DNA of 64,000 nucleotides from Rhodospirillales bacterium URHD0017 (GCA_900110395.1 FODP01000028.1:1-64000), one strand, 5' to 3'; positions 16,333 to 25,136 are shown, counted from the first letter of the stretch. Notes: generated by a model not told the origin, from the sequence alone. Numbers and translations are program-made.

Positions 16333-17334
16333 GTGAAGAGTGCAAAGAGTCGCGTCGGGCGGCGGGCTGTGCTTGCCGGAATCGGTGGAGCGCTGGCGGC
16401 GCCTGCCATCGTGTCGGCCGTATCCGCTCAAAGTGGCAGCTACCCCAACAAGCCGATCCGCTACATCAATCCCTTCCCCGCCGGCGGCGCCACCGACACG
16501 CTGTCCCGCATCTTCTGCGCCAAGATGCAGGAATTGAGCGGCCAGCAATGGATCGTCGAGAACAAGGGCGGCTCGGGCGGCAACGTCGGCATGGATGCGC
16601 TGGCCCAGTCGCCGGCCGACGGCTACACGCTGGGCCTGGGCGGTATCGCCAGCCATGCCATCGCGCCGACGCTCTACGCCAAGCTGCCGTTCAAGGTGCC
16701 GGACGATTTCACCTTCGTCTCGATGATGTGGCAGCTGCCCAACATGCTGGTGGTAAACCTCGACCTGCCGGCCAAGACCGTGGCCGAGCTGATCGAGCTC
16801 CTCAGGAAAAACCCCGGCAAGTACTCCTACGCCTCGGCCGGCAACGGCACGACGCTGCATCTGTCGGGCGAGCTGTTCAAGGTGATGGCCAAGGTCGACA
16901 TGATCCACGTGCCCTATCGCGGCGCCGCGCCGGCGATGCAGGATCTGCTGGCGGGCCAGGTCAATATGATCTTCGACAACATCCCCGGTGCGCTCGCCCA
17001 GGTTCGCGCCGGCAAGGTGCGCGCACTCGGCGTCACGTCGGAGAAGCGCACGCCCGTCGTGCCCGATGTCCCGGCGATCGCCGAGACCCTGCCCGGCTTC
17101 GACATCAACTCGTGGACCACGCTGACCGGGCCGGCCAAGCTGCCGCCTGACGTCGTCGCACGGCTCTCCGAGCTGTCGAAGAAGGCGCTGGAGAGCGAGG
17201 ACCTCAAGGCCAAGTTCCTCGACCTCGCCGCCACGGCGATCTGGCGCTCGCCCGCCGACACGCTCGCCTTCCGCAACGCCGAGGAAGCGCGCCTCGCGCC
17301 GATCATCAAGGCCTCGGGCGCACGGGTGGACTGA
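16333..17334 (+). CDS. Bug-family tripartite tricarboxylate receptor
   Basis: 333 residues from GTG 16333, with GGAGGA seven bases upstream. A Tat leader (GRRAVLAGIGGALAAPAIVSA) precedes the mature receptor. The Bug (TctC) pattern is complete: YPNKPIRYINPFPAGGATDTL, ENKGGSGGNVGMDALAQSPADGYTL, YASAGNGTTLHLSGELFK and VPYRGAAPAMQDLLAGQVNMIFD. The family binds small carboxylates such as tricarboxylates, nicotinate or aromatic acids in the periplasm. No TctA/TctB membrane partners are adjacent, which is common for this expanded family. Ligand is unknown. Confidence 0.92.
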   Translation: MKSAKSRVGRRAVLAGIGGALAAPAIVSAVSAQSGSYPNKPIRYINPFPAGGATDTLSRIFCAKMQELSGQQWIVENKGGSGGNVGMDALAQSPADGYTLGLGGIASHAIAPTLYAKLPFKVPDDFTFVSMMWQLPNMLVVNLDLPAKTVAELIELLRKNPGKYSYASAGNGTTLHLSGELFKVMAKVDMIHVPYRGAAPAMQDLLAGQVNMIFDNIPGALAQVRAGKVRALGVTSEKRTPVVPDVPAIAETLPGFDINSWTTLTGPAKLPPDVVARLSELSKKALESEDLKAKFLDLAATAIWRSPADTLAFRNAEEARLAPIIKASGARVD

Positions 17335-17352
17335 GGCCTAATCTGCAGCCCT

Positions 17353-17454
17353 CATGTTCCTCTCCCCCCGCTAGGGGAAGAGGTTAGGCGAGGGGGAATC
17401 GACGCGCATAGCCCCCTCACCCAGCCTCTCCCCCTAGCGGGGGAGAGGAGCATG
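17353..17454. mobile_element. 102-bp MITE-like palindromic element, family B
   Basis: Two inverted arms starting CATGTTCCTCTCCCC and, on the other strand, CATGCTCCTCTCCCC enclose a spacer of about 14 bases. Each arm is itself a palindrome around CCGCTAGGGG. The left arm continues into AGAGGTTAGGCGAGGGG and the right arm, read inward, into GAGGCTGGGTGAGGGG. The same left/right asymmetry is seen at the two ends of the DUF559 unit at 41,472-41,900, so this looks like its gene-less form. Confidence 0.75.
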
Positions 17455-17557
17455 ATTCGGAGATGTGTCCACTCTGTTCGAACATTACTTCCGGTCGTAG
17501 CACAGCGAGTATTTTCCGGATTTCCGCCGGTCAGCTAAAAAGAATAGGCTCGCCGGC

Positions 17558-19195
17558 ATGACCACACTGACCACCGCCCAAGCCGTCGTTTCCATGCTCG
17601 AAGTGAACGGCATCGACACGATCTTCTGCCTGCCCGGCGTGCAGAACGACGCGTTCTTCGACGCCCTGTACGACCGCACCAACGCCATCAAGCCGATCCA
17701 TGCCCGCCACGAGCAGGCCTGCGCCTACATGGCCCTGGGCTACGCCATGGCGACGGGCGAGCCGTCGGCTTACGTCGTCGTGCCGGGCCCCGGCTTCCTC
17801 AACACCACGGCGGCGCTGTCGACAGCGTACGCGGCGAATGCGCCGGTGCTGGCGCTGACCGGTCAGATCCAGCAGGCCATGATCGGCCGCAATCTCGGCC
17901 TGCTGCACGAATTGCCCGACCAGCTCGCGATCATGCGCGGCCTCACCAAGTGGGCCGACCGCATCACCTCGCCCGCCGCCGCGCCCGGCCTGGTCAACGA
18001 AGCCTTCCGTCGTCTGCTCTCGGGGCGGCGGCGCCCGGTGGCGCTGGAGTGCGCGATGGACACCTGGGCGCGCAAGGCGCCGGTCGAGCTGATCTCGACG
18101 CCGGCCATGGCGGACCCCTGCCCTGTCGACGAGGACGCGGTCGAACGCGCCGCCATGCTTTTGGGCAGCGCGCAGAAGCCGATGATCGTGGTCGGCGGCG
18201 GCGCCCAGGACGCGGGCGAGCACATCGCGCGCATCGCCGAAATGCTGGATGCGCCCGTCATGACCGGCCGCATGGGCCAGGGCGTGATCGACGGCCGCCA
18301 TCGCCTGTCGGTCACCATGCCAGCCGGCTACCTGTTCTGGGGCGAGGCAGACGTGGTCCTGGCCGTGGGCACCCGCCTGCAGCCGCAGCAGCAGAACTGG
18401 GGCCTCGACGACAAGCTCAAGATCATCCGCGTCGACATCGACGGCGAGGAGCTCGACCGCCAGCGCCGGCCGGAGATCGGCATCATCGGTGATGCCGCGG
18501 CGACGATGAAGGTGCTGGCCGACAAGCTCGGCAAGCACACGGCCAAGCCAAACGGCCGGGCCGAGCACGTGGCCGAGGTCAAGGCACGCGCCAACAAGGC
18601 GGTGCGCGACAAGCTCGCGCCGCAGGTTGCCTATCTCGAGGCCATTCGCAAGGCATTGCCCGAGGACGGCATCCTGGTCGATGAGCTGACGCAGATGGGC
18701 TATGTCGCGCGTCTCGCGTGGCCGACCTATAAGCCGCGCACTTTCCTGTCGACCGGCTACCAGGGCACGCTGGGATGGGGCTACGCCACCTCGCTCGGCG
18801 TCAAGGTCGCCAAGCCCGACACGCCGGTCGTATCGATCAACGGCGACGGCGGTTTCATGTTCACCGCGATGGAGATGGCGACGGCGGCACAGCATGGCAT
18901 CGGCGTGGTCGCGGTTGTGTTCAGCGATGGCGCCTACGGCAACGTCAAGCGCATCCAGCAGCAGTCCTTCAACAACCGCACCATCGCCAGCGACCTGCGC
19001 AACCCCGACTTCGTCAAGCTGGGCGAAAGCTTCGGCCTGCACACCGAGCGCGTGAAGTCGCCCGAGGAGCTGAGCACGGCGATCTCGCGCGGCATCGCCC
19101 GCGGCGGCCCGGTGCTGATCGACTGCCCGGTCGGGGAGCTGCCGGATCCCTGGTCGACCGTGCAGGTGCCGAGGAACAGGCCGGCGAAGGCATAA
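17558..19195 (+). CDS. Thiamine diphosphate-dependent enzyme, acetolactate synthase-like
   Basis: 545 residues with the three-domain layout of the decarboxylase/synthase superfamily. The N-terminal PYR domain has IHARHEQACAYMA with the conserved glutamate that activates ThDP. The central domain has PMIVVGGGAQDAGEHIARI. The C-terminal PP domain has the ThDP-Mg motif from NGDGGFMFTAMEMATA to DGAYGN (GDG...N). It resembles acetolactate synthase large subunits and phenylglyoxylate or sulfoacetaldehyde-type enzymes; the substrate cannot be told. No small regulatory subunit gene follows, arguing against a biosynthetic ilvB role. Confidence 0.85.
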   Translation: MTTLTTAQAVVSMLEVNGIDTIFCLPGVQNDAFFDALYDRTNAIKPIHARHEQACAYMALGYAMATGEPSAYVVVPGPGFLNTTAALSTAYAANAPVLALTGQIQQAMIGRNLGLLHELPDQLAIMRGLTKWADRITSPAAAPGLVNEAFRRLLSGRRRPVALECAMDTWARKAPVELISTPAMADPCPVDEDAVERAAMLLGSAQKPMIVVGGGAQDAGEHIARIAEMLDAPVMTGRMGQGVIDGRHRLSVTMPAGYLFWGEADVVLAVGTRLQPQQQNWGLDDKLKIIRVDIDGEELDRQRRPEIGIIGDAAATMKVLADKLGKHTAKPNGRAEHVAEVKARANKAVRDKLAPQVAYLEAIRKALPEDGILVDELTQMGYVARLAWPTYKPRTFLSTGYQGTLGWGYATSLGVKVAKPDTPVVSINGDGGFMFTAMEMATAAQHGIGVVAVVFSDGAYGNVKRIQQQSFNNRTIASDLRNPDFVKLGESFGLHTERVKSPEELSTAISRGIARGGPVLIDCPVGELPDPWSTVQVPRNRPAKA

Positions 19196-19200
19196 GGTTT

Positions 19201-19225
19201 TCCTCCCCAACTTTGCTGGGGAGGA
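19201..19225. terminator. Bidirectional hairpin between convergent genes
   Basis: Nine-base perfect arms (TCCTCCCCA and TGGGGAGGA) with a seven-base loop lie between the ends of the ThDP enzyme gene and the dienelactone hydrolase gene, six bases from each stop. It can serve both strands. Confidence 0.7.
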
Positions 19226-19231
19226 ATGACC

Positions 19232-19951
19232 TCACTCTTGGGTGAAGGCTTCCTTCAGCAACCCAAGCATGGCGACCCACGAGCGCCGGTCCGCCGCTTC
19301 GTTGTAGCCGAGTGCCGGGGTGCCCGCATTGTCAGCGTCGGGATTGGTGAAGGCGTGCACCGCTCCGCCGTAGGCGTGGAGCTGCCAGTCGACCTTGGTG
19401 CGCCCCATTGCCTCTTCGAAGGCCGCGACGTCGGTCGGCGGCACCAGCGGATCGGCCGCGCCGTGGCAGACGAGCACCTTGGCCTTGATGTTGGCGGCGT
19501 CGGCAGGCCGAGGACTCGCAAGACCGCCATGAAAGCTCACGACGGCGGCCAGCGGTGCACCGCTGCGTGCAAGCTCGAGTGCCGTGCTGCCGCCGAAACA
19601 ATAGCCGAGTGCCACCAGCCTGGAGCGGTCGACGCCTTCCTGTCGTGACAGCGCGTCCAACGACGCACGCGCCCTCGCCCGCCAGCGATCGACATCGGCG
19701 CGCAAGCTGCGCATCAACTCGCCGGCCTGCGTCATGTCGCGTGCCTGCACACCCTCGCCGTACAGGTCGGCGACGAGGGTCGGATAATCGAGCGCGGCCA
19801 GCCGTCCTGCGCATTCAAGAGCGTGGGCGCCGATGCCGCGTGCATCGGGGAACAGCACGATGGCGGGGCCGGCGGTCCACTTCTCATCCCGCACCAGGAC
19901 GCCCTTCAGCGCGACATCGCCGTCGCGATAGTCGAGGGTCATCGACGCCAT
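19232..19951 (-). CDS. Dienelactone hydrolase-family protein
   Basis: 239 residues from ATG 19951; an in-frame upstream start at 19969 would overlap the preceding gene. The alpha/beta-hydrolase features are present: FPDARGIGAHALECAGRLA, the nucleophile elbow LGYCFGGSTALE with cysteine at the catalytic position, ACHGAADP-like VCHGAADPLVPP with the aspartate, and YGGAVHAFTNPDAD with the histidine. The Cys-Asp-His triad is typical of dienelactone hydrolases. It is the last gene of a unit with the enolase-superfamily and CYTH genes. Confidence 0.85.
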   Translation of the reverse strand: MASMTLDYRDGDVALKGVLVRDEKWTAGPAIVLFPDARGIGAHALECAGRLAALDYPTLVADLYGEGVQARDMTQAGELMRSLRADVDRWRARARASLDALSRQEGVDRSRLVALGYCFGGSTALELARSGAPLAAVVSFHGGLASPRPADAANIKAKVLVCHGAADPLVPPTDVAAFEEAMGRTKVDWQLHAYGGAVHAFTNPDADNAGTPALGYNEAADRRSWVAMLGLLKEAFTQE

Positions 19952-19958
19952 TGGGGGC

Positions 19959-21053
19959 CTACGCTCCATAGGTCTTCAGCACATCGGGATCAGGATCGCG
20001 GCCGAGGCCGGGTCCCGTCGGCACGACGAAGCCGCCATCGACCGGCGTCACCAGCTCGCCATAGAGGCTGGCCTCGAGGTCAAGGTGGTAGCGCTCGATC
20101 ATACCGCCCGGCTCGCCGCGCGCGGCCAGCAGGTGAAGTGTGGCGAGGAACCCCGGGCCGAAATACGGCGAGTGCGGCATCAGCGTCACGCCGGCCGCGT
20201 CGGCGAGGTTGGCGACTTTGAGAAACTCCGTCACGCCGCCCACCTTGGTGACGCTGGGCTGGGCGTAGTCGACGGCGTTGGCGGCGAACATGTCGCGGAA
20301 CTGGAACGACGTGCAGTTGTTCTCGCCCGCCGCCATGGGCACACCCGTGCCCTCGCGCAGGCGGGCGATGGCGGTGAAATCCTCGGGCGGGAAAATCGGC
20401 TCCTCGAGCCAGTGCAGGTCGTACTGGCGCAGCTTCAGGGTCATGTGCCGCGCCTGCTCCGGAGTCCACGGGCAGTTGGTGTCGACCATGATGGCGACGT
20501 CGTTGCCCGCGGCCAGACGCGCCGCCTTGACCTCGGCCTCCTCGGTCTCGTGCAGCTTGACGTGGCGATAGCCCTGCTCGACGGCCTGCTTGGTACGGGC
20601 CGCGACCTTCTCGGGATCGCGGTACTTCAAGAGGCTGGCATAGGCCGGCAGCTTGTCGCGGCCGGCACCGCCCAGCAGCCGATGCAGCGGCAGGCCGGCC
20701 GCCTTGCCGGCAATGTCCCACAACGCGATGTCGAGACCCGACAGCGCGAAGATCGTGATGCCGTAGCGGCCGAACAGATGGAGCTTCTGCTGCAGGTCGT
20801 AGGAAAGCCTGGCGATGTCGCGCGCATCCTGGCCGATCGCGATGGGCGCGATCATGTTCTGCACGGCAGCCCGCACCGCGTCGGTGCAGGCGTAGCAGAA
20901 GGCCTCGCCCCAGCCGATGATGCCGCTGTCCGTCTCGACCCGCACCAGAAGGATGTTGTTGGTCGTCCAGGTACGCAGGCCTTCGCCCTTGTGACTGCCC
21001 CCGAAAGTGTACGGCACCTTCACCGAATGCGTGTCGATACGCGCGATCTTCAC
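19959..21053 (-). CDS. Mandelate racemase / muconate lactonizing enzyme-like protein (enolase superfamily)
   Basis: 364 residues from GTG 21053, which overlaps the CYTH stop codon in GTGA and has AGGGAGG upstream. The N-terminal capping domain (TWTTNNILLVRVETDSGIIGWGEAF) precedes the barrel with HVKLHET, the metal ligands in MVDTN, WLEEP and AAGENN, and the general-base region LMPHSPYFGPG. Family members abstract a proton alpha to a carboxylate, as sugar-acid dehydratases or racemases. The usual KxK is KxH here (KLH), a variant known in some subgroups. The substrate is not known. Confidence 0.88.
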   Translation of the reverse strand: MKIARIDTHSVKVPYTFGGSHKGEGLRTWTTNNILLVRVETDSGIIGWGEAFCYACTDAVRAAVQNMIAPIAIGQDARDIARLSYDLQQKLHLFGRYGITIFALSGLDIALWDIAGKAAGLPLHRLLGGAGRDKLPAYASLLKYRDPEKVAARTKQAVEQGYRHVKLHETEEAEVKAARLAAGNDVAIMVDTNCPWTPEQARHMTLKLRQYDLHWLEEPIFPPEDFTAIARLREGTGVPMAAGENNCTSFQFRDMFAANAVDYAQPSVTKVGGVTEFLKVANLADAAGVTLMPHSPYFGPGFLATLHLLAARGEPGGMIERYHLDLEASLYGELVTPVDGGFVVPTGPGLGRDPDPDVLKTYGA

Positions 21054-21589
21054 TCGATCCTCCCTTTGCTCTTGATGTCGGCTAAAAGCTTCTCGGCATG
21101 CGTCCGGTCGGACAGCCGCTTGGAGGCGAAGCGCGGATCGCCGGCCGGCGCCGTCGCCAGCAGGTGGTCGGCAAGGCTGGGCGGCAGCGGTGGCGGCTCG
21201 GTCTGCTCGTCCGGCATCTCCACCTCGGCCTGGGTGAAGTAGGTCCGGTTGTCGTCGGTCTTGAAGAAGTCGACGTCCCAGTGGAACGGACCGTCGGTCC
21301 AGGAGTAGCGCAGCTTCTGCAGGGTCTCGCGGCGCTGCGACCACAGCCGCTCGAAATCGACGGCACTGATCTCGGTCTCGATCTCGACGATCTGGCCGTC
21401 GACCGGCCGCTTGTAAGTGAAGACATGGCGGATCGTCCCGCTCTCTTCGACCGAGCGGATGCGCATGCCGGAGACGTCGAGATAGGCCTGGCGCAGGAAG
21501 CTCTTGGTCACGTCAGGTCGTTCGGCCAGGCGCGGCTCCAGGTCGCCATCGTCCTTCAGGACAAACTTTCGTTCGTTTTCGATCGGCAT
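21050..21589 (-). CDS. CYTH-domain protein
   Basis: 179 residues from ATG 21589. It opens with MPIENERKFVLKD, the EXEXK signature of CYTH proteins (class IV adenylate cyclase, thiamine triphosphatase and inorganic triphosphatases). Alternating charged strands follow (MRIRSVEESGTIRHVFTYKRP, QIVEIETEIS, HWDVDFFK, YFTQAEVEMPDE) and would line the tunnel that binds triphosphate and metal. The enzymatic activity of this member is not known. Its start lies only 15 bases from the divergent start of the next gene, and its end is translationally coupled to the enolase-superfamily gene. Confidence 0.85.
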   Translation of the reverse strand: MPIENERKFVLKDDGDLEPRLAERPDVTKSFLRQAYLDVSGMRIRSVEESGTIRHVFTYKRPVDGQIVEIETEISAVDFERLWSQRRETLQKLRYSWTDGPFHWDVDFFKTDDNRTYFTQAEVEMPDEQTEPPPLPPSLADHLLATAPAGDPRFASKRLSDRTHAEKLLADIKSKGRIE

Positions 21590-21604
21590 GCTAATCTCGC
21601 CATC

Positions 21605-22744
21605 ATGGCCGCCCAGACCCTCGATGACCTGCCGACCCCTGCGCTCATTCTCGACCGCGCGGTCCTGCGCCGCAACCTCAAGCGCATGAGCGAACGCCTG
21701 CGCAATGCCGGCGTCATGCTGCGCCCACATGTCAAGACCGCGAAATCGATCGAGGTCGGCCGCATGGCGGTCGAGGGCCATGACGGGCGTATCACCGTCT
21801 CGACCTTGGCCGAGGCGCGTTACTTCGCCGACGGCGGCTTCAAGGACATCCTCTATGGCGTGGGCGTGGTGCCGTCCAAGCTGCCGGCCATCACGGAGCT
21901 GCGGCGCCGCGGCGTCAACTTGCGCGTCGTCACCGACAATGCCGCTGTCGCCAAGGCGATCGCCGATGCGGCCAAGAACGGCGACACCTTCTCGGTCTTC
22001 ATCGAGATCGACAGCGGCGGCGGCCGCGCCGGCCTGCCCTCGCCCGAGCTGCCCGGCCTGCTGGACATCGCCCGCATCCTGCACGACGTGCCGGGCGTCG
22101 AGCTGGCGGGCGTCATGACCCATGCCGGCCACTCCTATCACGAGAGCACGCCCGACGGCATCGCTGCCGTCGCCGAGCAGGAGCGCCGGGCGATCGTCGG
22201 CGCCGCCGAGAAGCTGCGCGCGGCCGGCATCCCCTGCCCCATCGTGTCCGGGGGCTCGACGCCGACCGCCATGCATTCGCGCGACTTCACCGGCATCACC
22301 GAGATGCGGCCGGGCGTCTACGTCTTCAACGATCTCGACCAGGAATACATCGGCTCGTGCGCGCCATCCGATCTCGCGCTGTCGGTGCTGGCGTCGGTGA
22401 TCGGGCACTACCCGCATCGCAACCAGGTGTTGGTCGACGCCGGCGCGCTGGCGCTCTCCAGGGACATCAGCGCCCAGGAGTTCAAGCCGCAGGTCGGCTA
22501 CGGCACCATCGTCGATGCGCCGGTCAAGGACATGGCCGTGATCGCCTGCAGCCAAGAGCACGGCTTCGTCGGCGCCGACGAGCCGATCCCCTACGGCAAC
22601 CTGCCGATCGGCTCGCGCGTGCGCATCCTGCCCAACCACGCCTGCATTACCGCGGCGGCCTACGACCGCTACTATGTGGTCGACAGCGAGCTCGACGGCG
22701 GGAAGTCCGTCGTCGACATCTACGACCGCATCAACGGTTGGTGA
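21605..22744 (+). CDS. D-threonine aldolase-like / DSD1-family PLP enzyme
   Basis: 379 residues from ATG 21605. The N-terminal alanine racemase-like barrel has LDDLPTPALILDRAVLRRN and the PLP lysine in RPHVKTAKS, followed by SGGSTPTA for phosphate binding. The C-terminal beta domain ends with LPNHACITAAAY, which carries the His-x-Cys pair that binds zinc in D-serine dehydratase and D-threonine aldolase. The family cleaves or dehydrates D-beta-hydroxy amino acids. The exact substrate is not readable. It is divergent from the CYTH gene with almost no intergenic DNA. Confidence 0.88.
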   Translation: MAAQTLDDLPTPALILDRAVLRRNLKRMSERLRNAGVMLRPHVKTAKSIEVGRMAVEGHDGRITVSTLAEARYFADGGFKDILYGVGVVPSKLPAITELRRRGVNLRVVTDNAAVAKAIADAAKNGDTFSVFIEIDSGGGRAGLPSPELPGLLDIARILHDVPGVELAGVMTHAGHSYHESTPDGIAAVAEQERRAIVGAAEKLRAAGIPCPIVSGGSTPTAMHSRDFTGITEMRPGVYVFNDLDQEYIGSCAPSDLALSVLASVIGHYPHRNQVLVDAGALALSRDISAQEFKPQVGYGTIVDAPVKDMAVIACSQEHGFVGADEPIPYGNLPIGSRVRILPNHACITAAAYDRYYVVDSELDGGKSVVDIYDRINGW

Positions 22745-22748
22745 CCAC

Positions 22749-22882
22749 CGGAGCGCGGACCTCCAGGTCCGCTCATAGTCTTCGTCTTCCGGACCGCGCG
22801 CCTCTGGCGCGCTCATGAGCATGAGCGAGCCGGAGGCTCGCGGTCCAGAAGAACATGAGCGCACCTGGAGGTCCGCGCTCCG
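22749..22882. repeat. Nested intergenic palindromes, family A
   Basis: An outer pair of 28-base arms (22,749-22,776 and 22,855-22,882) pairs with one mismatch. Inside it a second pair (22,786-22,816 and 22,821-22,851) pairs with several mismatches and resembles the palindromes at 12,181 and 43,683. It lies between convergent genes. Confidence 0.8.
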
Positions 22883-22886
22883 ATGA

Positions 22887-23654
22887 CTACAACGAACTCA
22901 CCGTGTGCCCACCATCCACCGTGAGCACACTGCCCGTCATGAAGCTCCCGGCCTCCGAGGCCAGCAGCAGCAGCGCGCCGTCGAGATGCTCGGGCTTGCC
23001 GATGCGGCGCTGCGGGATGCGGTCGATCAGGCGCTGGCCGCCGGGCGTCTTCCAGAAGTCGCTGTTCATCTCGGTCTCGATGTAGCCCGGGCAGATCGCA
23101 TTCACGCGGATGTCGTGGCGCGCCCATTCCATGGCGAGCGCGCGTGTCAGATGGATCAGCCCCGCCTTCGAGGCGTTGTAGGGCGCCACCTGCCCGATCG
23201 TACGCAGGCCCAGGATCGAGGCGATGTTGACGATCACGCCGGCGCGCTTTGCCATCAGCCAGCGCTTGCCCGCCGTCTGCGCCACCAGCCAGGCGCCGCG
23301 CAGGTTGGTGTTGACCACGGCGTCCCAGTCCTCGACCGGCATCTCCAGCGCCGGCTTCACGATCGAGATGCCGGCGTTGTTGACCACGATGTCGATTGGG
23401 CCGAGCGCCTGTTCCGCCGCCGAAAACGCCGCGATGATCGAGTCACCTGACTGCACGTCGAGCTCGACAGCGGCTGCCTTGACGCCCGCCGACTGCAATT
23501 CCGCCTGCAGAGAGGCGAGCCGATCGGCGCGCCGCGCGGCGATGGCGACAGAAGCGCCTGACGCAGCAAGCGTGCGCGCGAAGTGCACCCCCAATCCCGA
23601 CGATGCGCCGGTGACCAGGGCCACCTTGCCGACAAGGTCGAATCGCTTGGACAT
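22887..23654 (-). CDS. Short-chain dehydrogenase/reductase (SDR)
   Basis: 255 residues. The Rossmann motif VTGASSGLGVHFA (TGxxxGxG), NNAG, and the catalytic Ser-Tyr-Lys set (NIASILG, YNASK) are all present, followed by NAICPGYIETEMN and the C-terminal LTVDGGHTVSSL. This is a classical NAD(P)-dependent SDR; substrate is unknown. It is convergent with the D-threonine aldolase-like gene across a nested palindrome. Confidence 0.9.
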   Translation of the reverse strand: MSKRFDLVGKVALVTGASSGLGVHFARTLAASGASVAIAARRADRLASLQAELQSAGVKAAAVELDVQSGDSIIAAFSAAEQALGPIDIVVNNAGISIVKPALEMPVEDWDAVVNTNLRGAWLVAQTAGKRWLMAKRAGVIVNIASILGLRTIGQVAPYNASKAGLIHLTRALAMEWARHDIRVNAICPGYIETEMNSDFWKTPGGQRLIDRIPQRRIGKPEHLDGALLLLASEAGSFMTGSVLTVDGGHTVSSL

Positions 23655-23727
23655 CGGGGTTGCTCCCTAGTTTGATGCGCCGCTGCATCATCAGGCCTTA
23701 TAGGCGAGCGTCGGTTGCGGGGGAATT

Positions 23728-23940
23728 ATGGATCTCAGTCTTAAGGGCAAGCGCGTGCTGGTCACCGCACGACGCCGGCGCCGAGCGCCATAAGCGCATG
23801 ACGCGCAACCCGAGCGGTCGCATGGCACGCCACAGGAGGTCGCGTCGTGCGTGGTCTTCCTGGCCGGCGCGCAGGCCTCATTCGTCAGCGGGACGAACTT
23901 CATCGTCGAGGGCGCCATGACCGCACGGGTGCAGTACTGA
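23728..23940 (+). pseudogene. Internally deleted SDR gene
   Basis: ATG 23728 (GGGGG upstream) starts MDLSLKGKRVLVTA, the first strand of an SDR. Only about 80 bases later, in a run that is out of frame, the sequence continues with the typical SDR end: QEVASCVVFLAGAQASFVSG, then TNFIVEGAMTARVQY and TGA at 23,940. An intact SDR has about 250 codons, so some 550 bases have been lost from the middle. The remains of the 3' end are fused to the start region of the MFS gene. Confidence 0.75.
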
Positions 23941-25136
23941 ACGCATCGCGAACCCCCTGGGGGCTGGTCGGGCTGCTGGTGGCCGCGGGTGTGGTCGCCG
24001 CCGCCTATGTCGGCAAGGTTCCGCCGTCGATCCCCTCGATTCGGGACACGCTGGGCGCGAGCCTCAGCCAGGCGGGCTGGCTGCTGTCGCTGGTCAACAT
24101 GACGGCCGCTATCGGCGGCATGGCGATCGCGCTCACCGTCGACCGCTTCGGCCATCGCCGCCTGATCGTGCTCGGCACCGCGCTGTGCGGCGTTGCGAGC
24201 CTGCTCGGCTCGTTCGCCGAGAGCATCGAGCTGCTGCTGGTCTGGCGTTTCCTCGAGGGCCTGGGATTCATCATCGTCACGGTGTCGATCCCCACGCTGG
24301 TGCTGCGGGTCACCGAGCTCTCCGACCGGCACCGCGCCATGACGATCTGGACCGCCTATATGCCGACCGGCGCGGGCGCCATGATGCTGATCGCGGCGGT
24401 CATCCTGCCCGGGACGTCGTGGCGGGCGGTCTGGCTGGTGGCGTCGGCTGCGTCTCTGGTCATGCTTGCCGCGCTGCTACTGCGCGCCGTACCTCGGCAT
24501 GAGCTCGACGCCCAGCCGGCCAACCGGCGGCCGATCCTGCACGAGATGGCCGAGGTCGCGACCAGTGGCGGGCCGCTCGCGATAGCCGTCTGCTTCGGCG
24601 CCTACAACTGTTGCTGGCTTGCCATCGTGGGCTTCCTGCCGACCTTGCAGGTCGAGCGCCTGGGCTTCTCGACCGCGACGGCGGCGATCGTCACGGCCCT
24701 GGTGACCGCGCTGAATGTCGGCGGCAACCTTCTAGCTGGCGTCCTGCTGCAGCGCGGCTTGCCGCGCGCCGCGGTGATCGCGGGGGCTGCGATCTCCATG
24801 TCGTTCTGTGCCGCCGGCATCTTCATCGACGGCGTGCCGGACCTGTGGCGCCTGGTGCTGGCGGGAGTCTATTCGGCGGTGATCGGCGTCGTGCCCGGTG
24901 CGTTGTTCACCGGCCTGCCCGTGCATTCGCCGCGGCCCGAGCTGGTCGGCGCATCGACCGGCCTCTTGATGCAGGGCTCCAACATCGGTGGCCTGCTCGG
25001 CCCGCCGATTGCCGGCGCCCTGGTTGCGTCGGGAGGTTGGCCCGCCGCTGCATGGCTGACATCCGTCGCCCTCGGGGTGGTCGCGGCTTCCGCTCTCTTT
25101 CTGCATTGGCGCGAAAGGCGTAAACTCGCGGCATGA
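23847..25136 (+). CDS. MFS transporter
   Basis: Up to 429 residues. The permease part begins with WGLVGLLVAAGVVAAAYVG and has about 12 membrane helices with the loop motif DRFGHRRLIVLG between helices 2 and 3, as in the major facilitator superfamily. The only usual start codon before helix 1 is GTG 23847, with AGGAGG eight bases upstream, but both lie inside the remnant of the deleted SDR gene, so the original start may have been lost or moved. Substrate is unknown. The stop overlaps the next gene in ATGA. Confidence 0.8.
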   Translation: MRGLPGRRAGLIRQRDELHRRGRHDRTGAVLNASRTPWGLVGLLVAAGVVAAAYVGKVPPSIPSIRDTLGASLSQAGWLLSLVNMTAAIGGMAIALTVDRFGHRRLIVLGTALCGVASLLGSFAESIELLLVWRFLEGLGFIIVTVSIPTLVLRVTELSDRHRAMTIWTAYMPTGAGAMMLIAAVILPGTSWRAVWLVASAASLVMLAALLLRAVPRHELDAQPANRRPILHEMAEVATSGGPLAIAVCFGAYNCCWLAIVGFLPTLQVERLGFSTATAAIVTALVTALNVGGNLLAGVLLQRGLPRAAVIAGAAISMSFCAAGIFIDGVPDLWRLVLAGVYSAVIGVVPGALFTGLPVHSPRPELVGASTGLLMQGSNIGGLLGPPIAGALVASGGWPAAAWLTSVALGVVAASALFLHWRERRKLAA

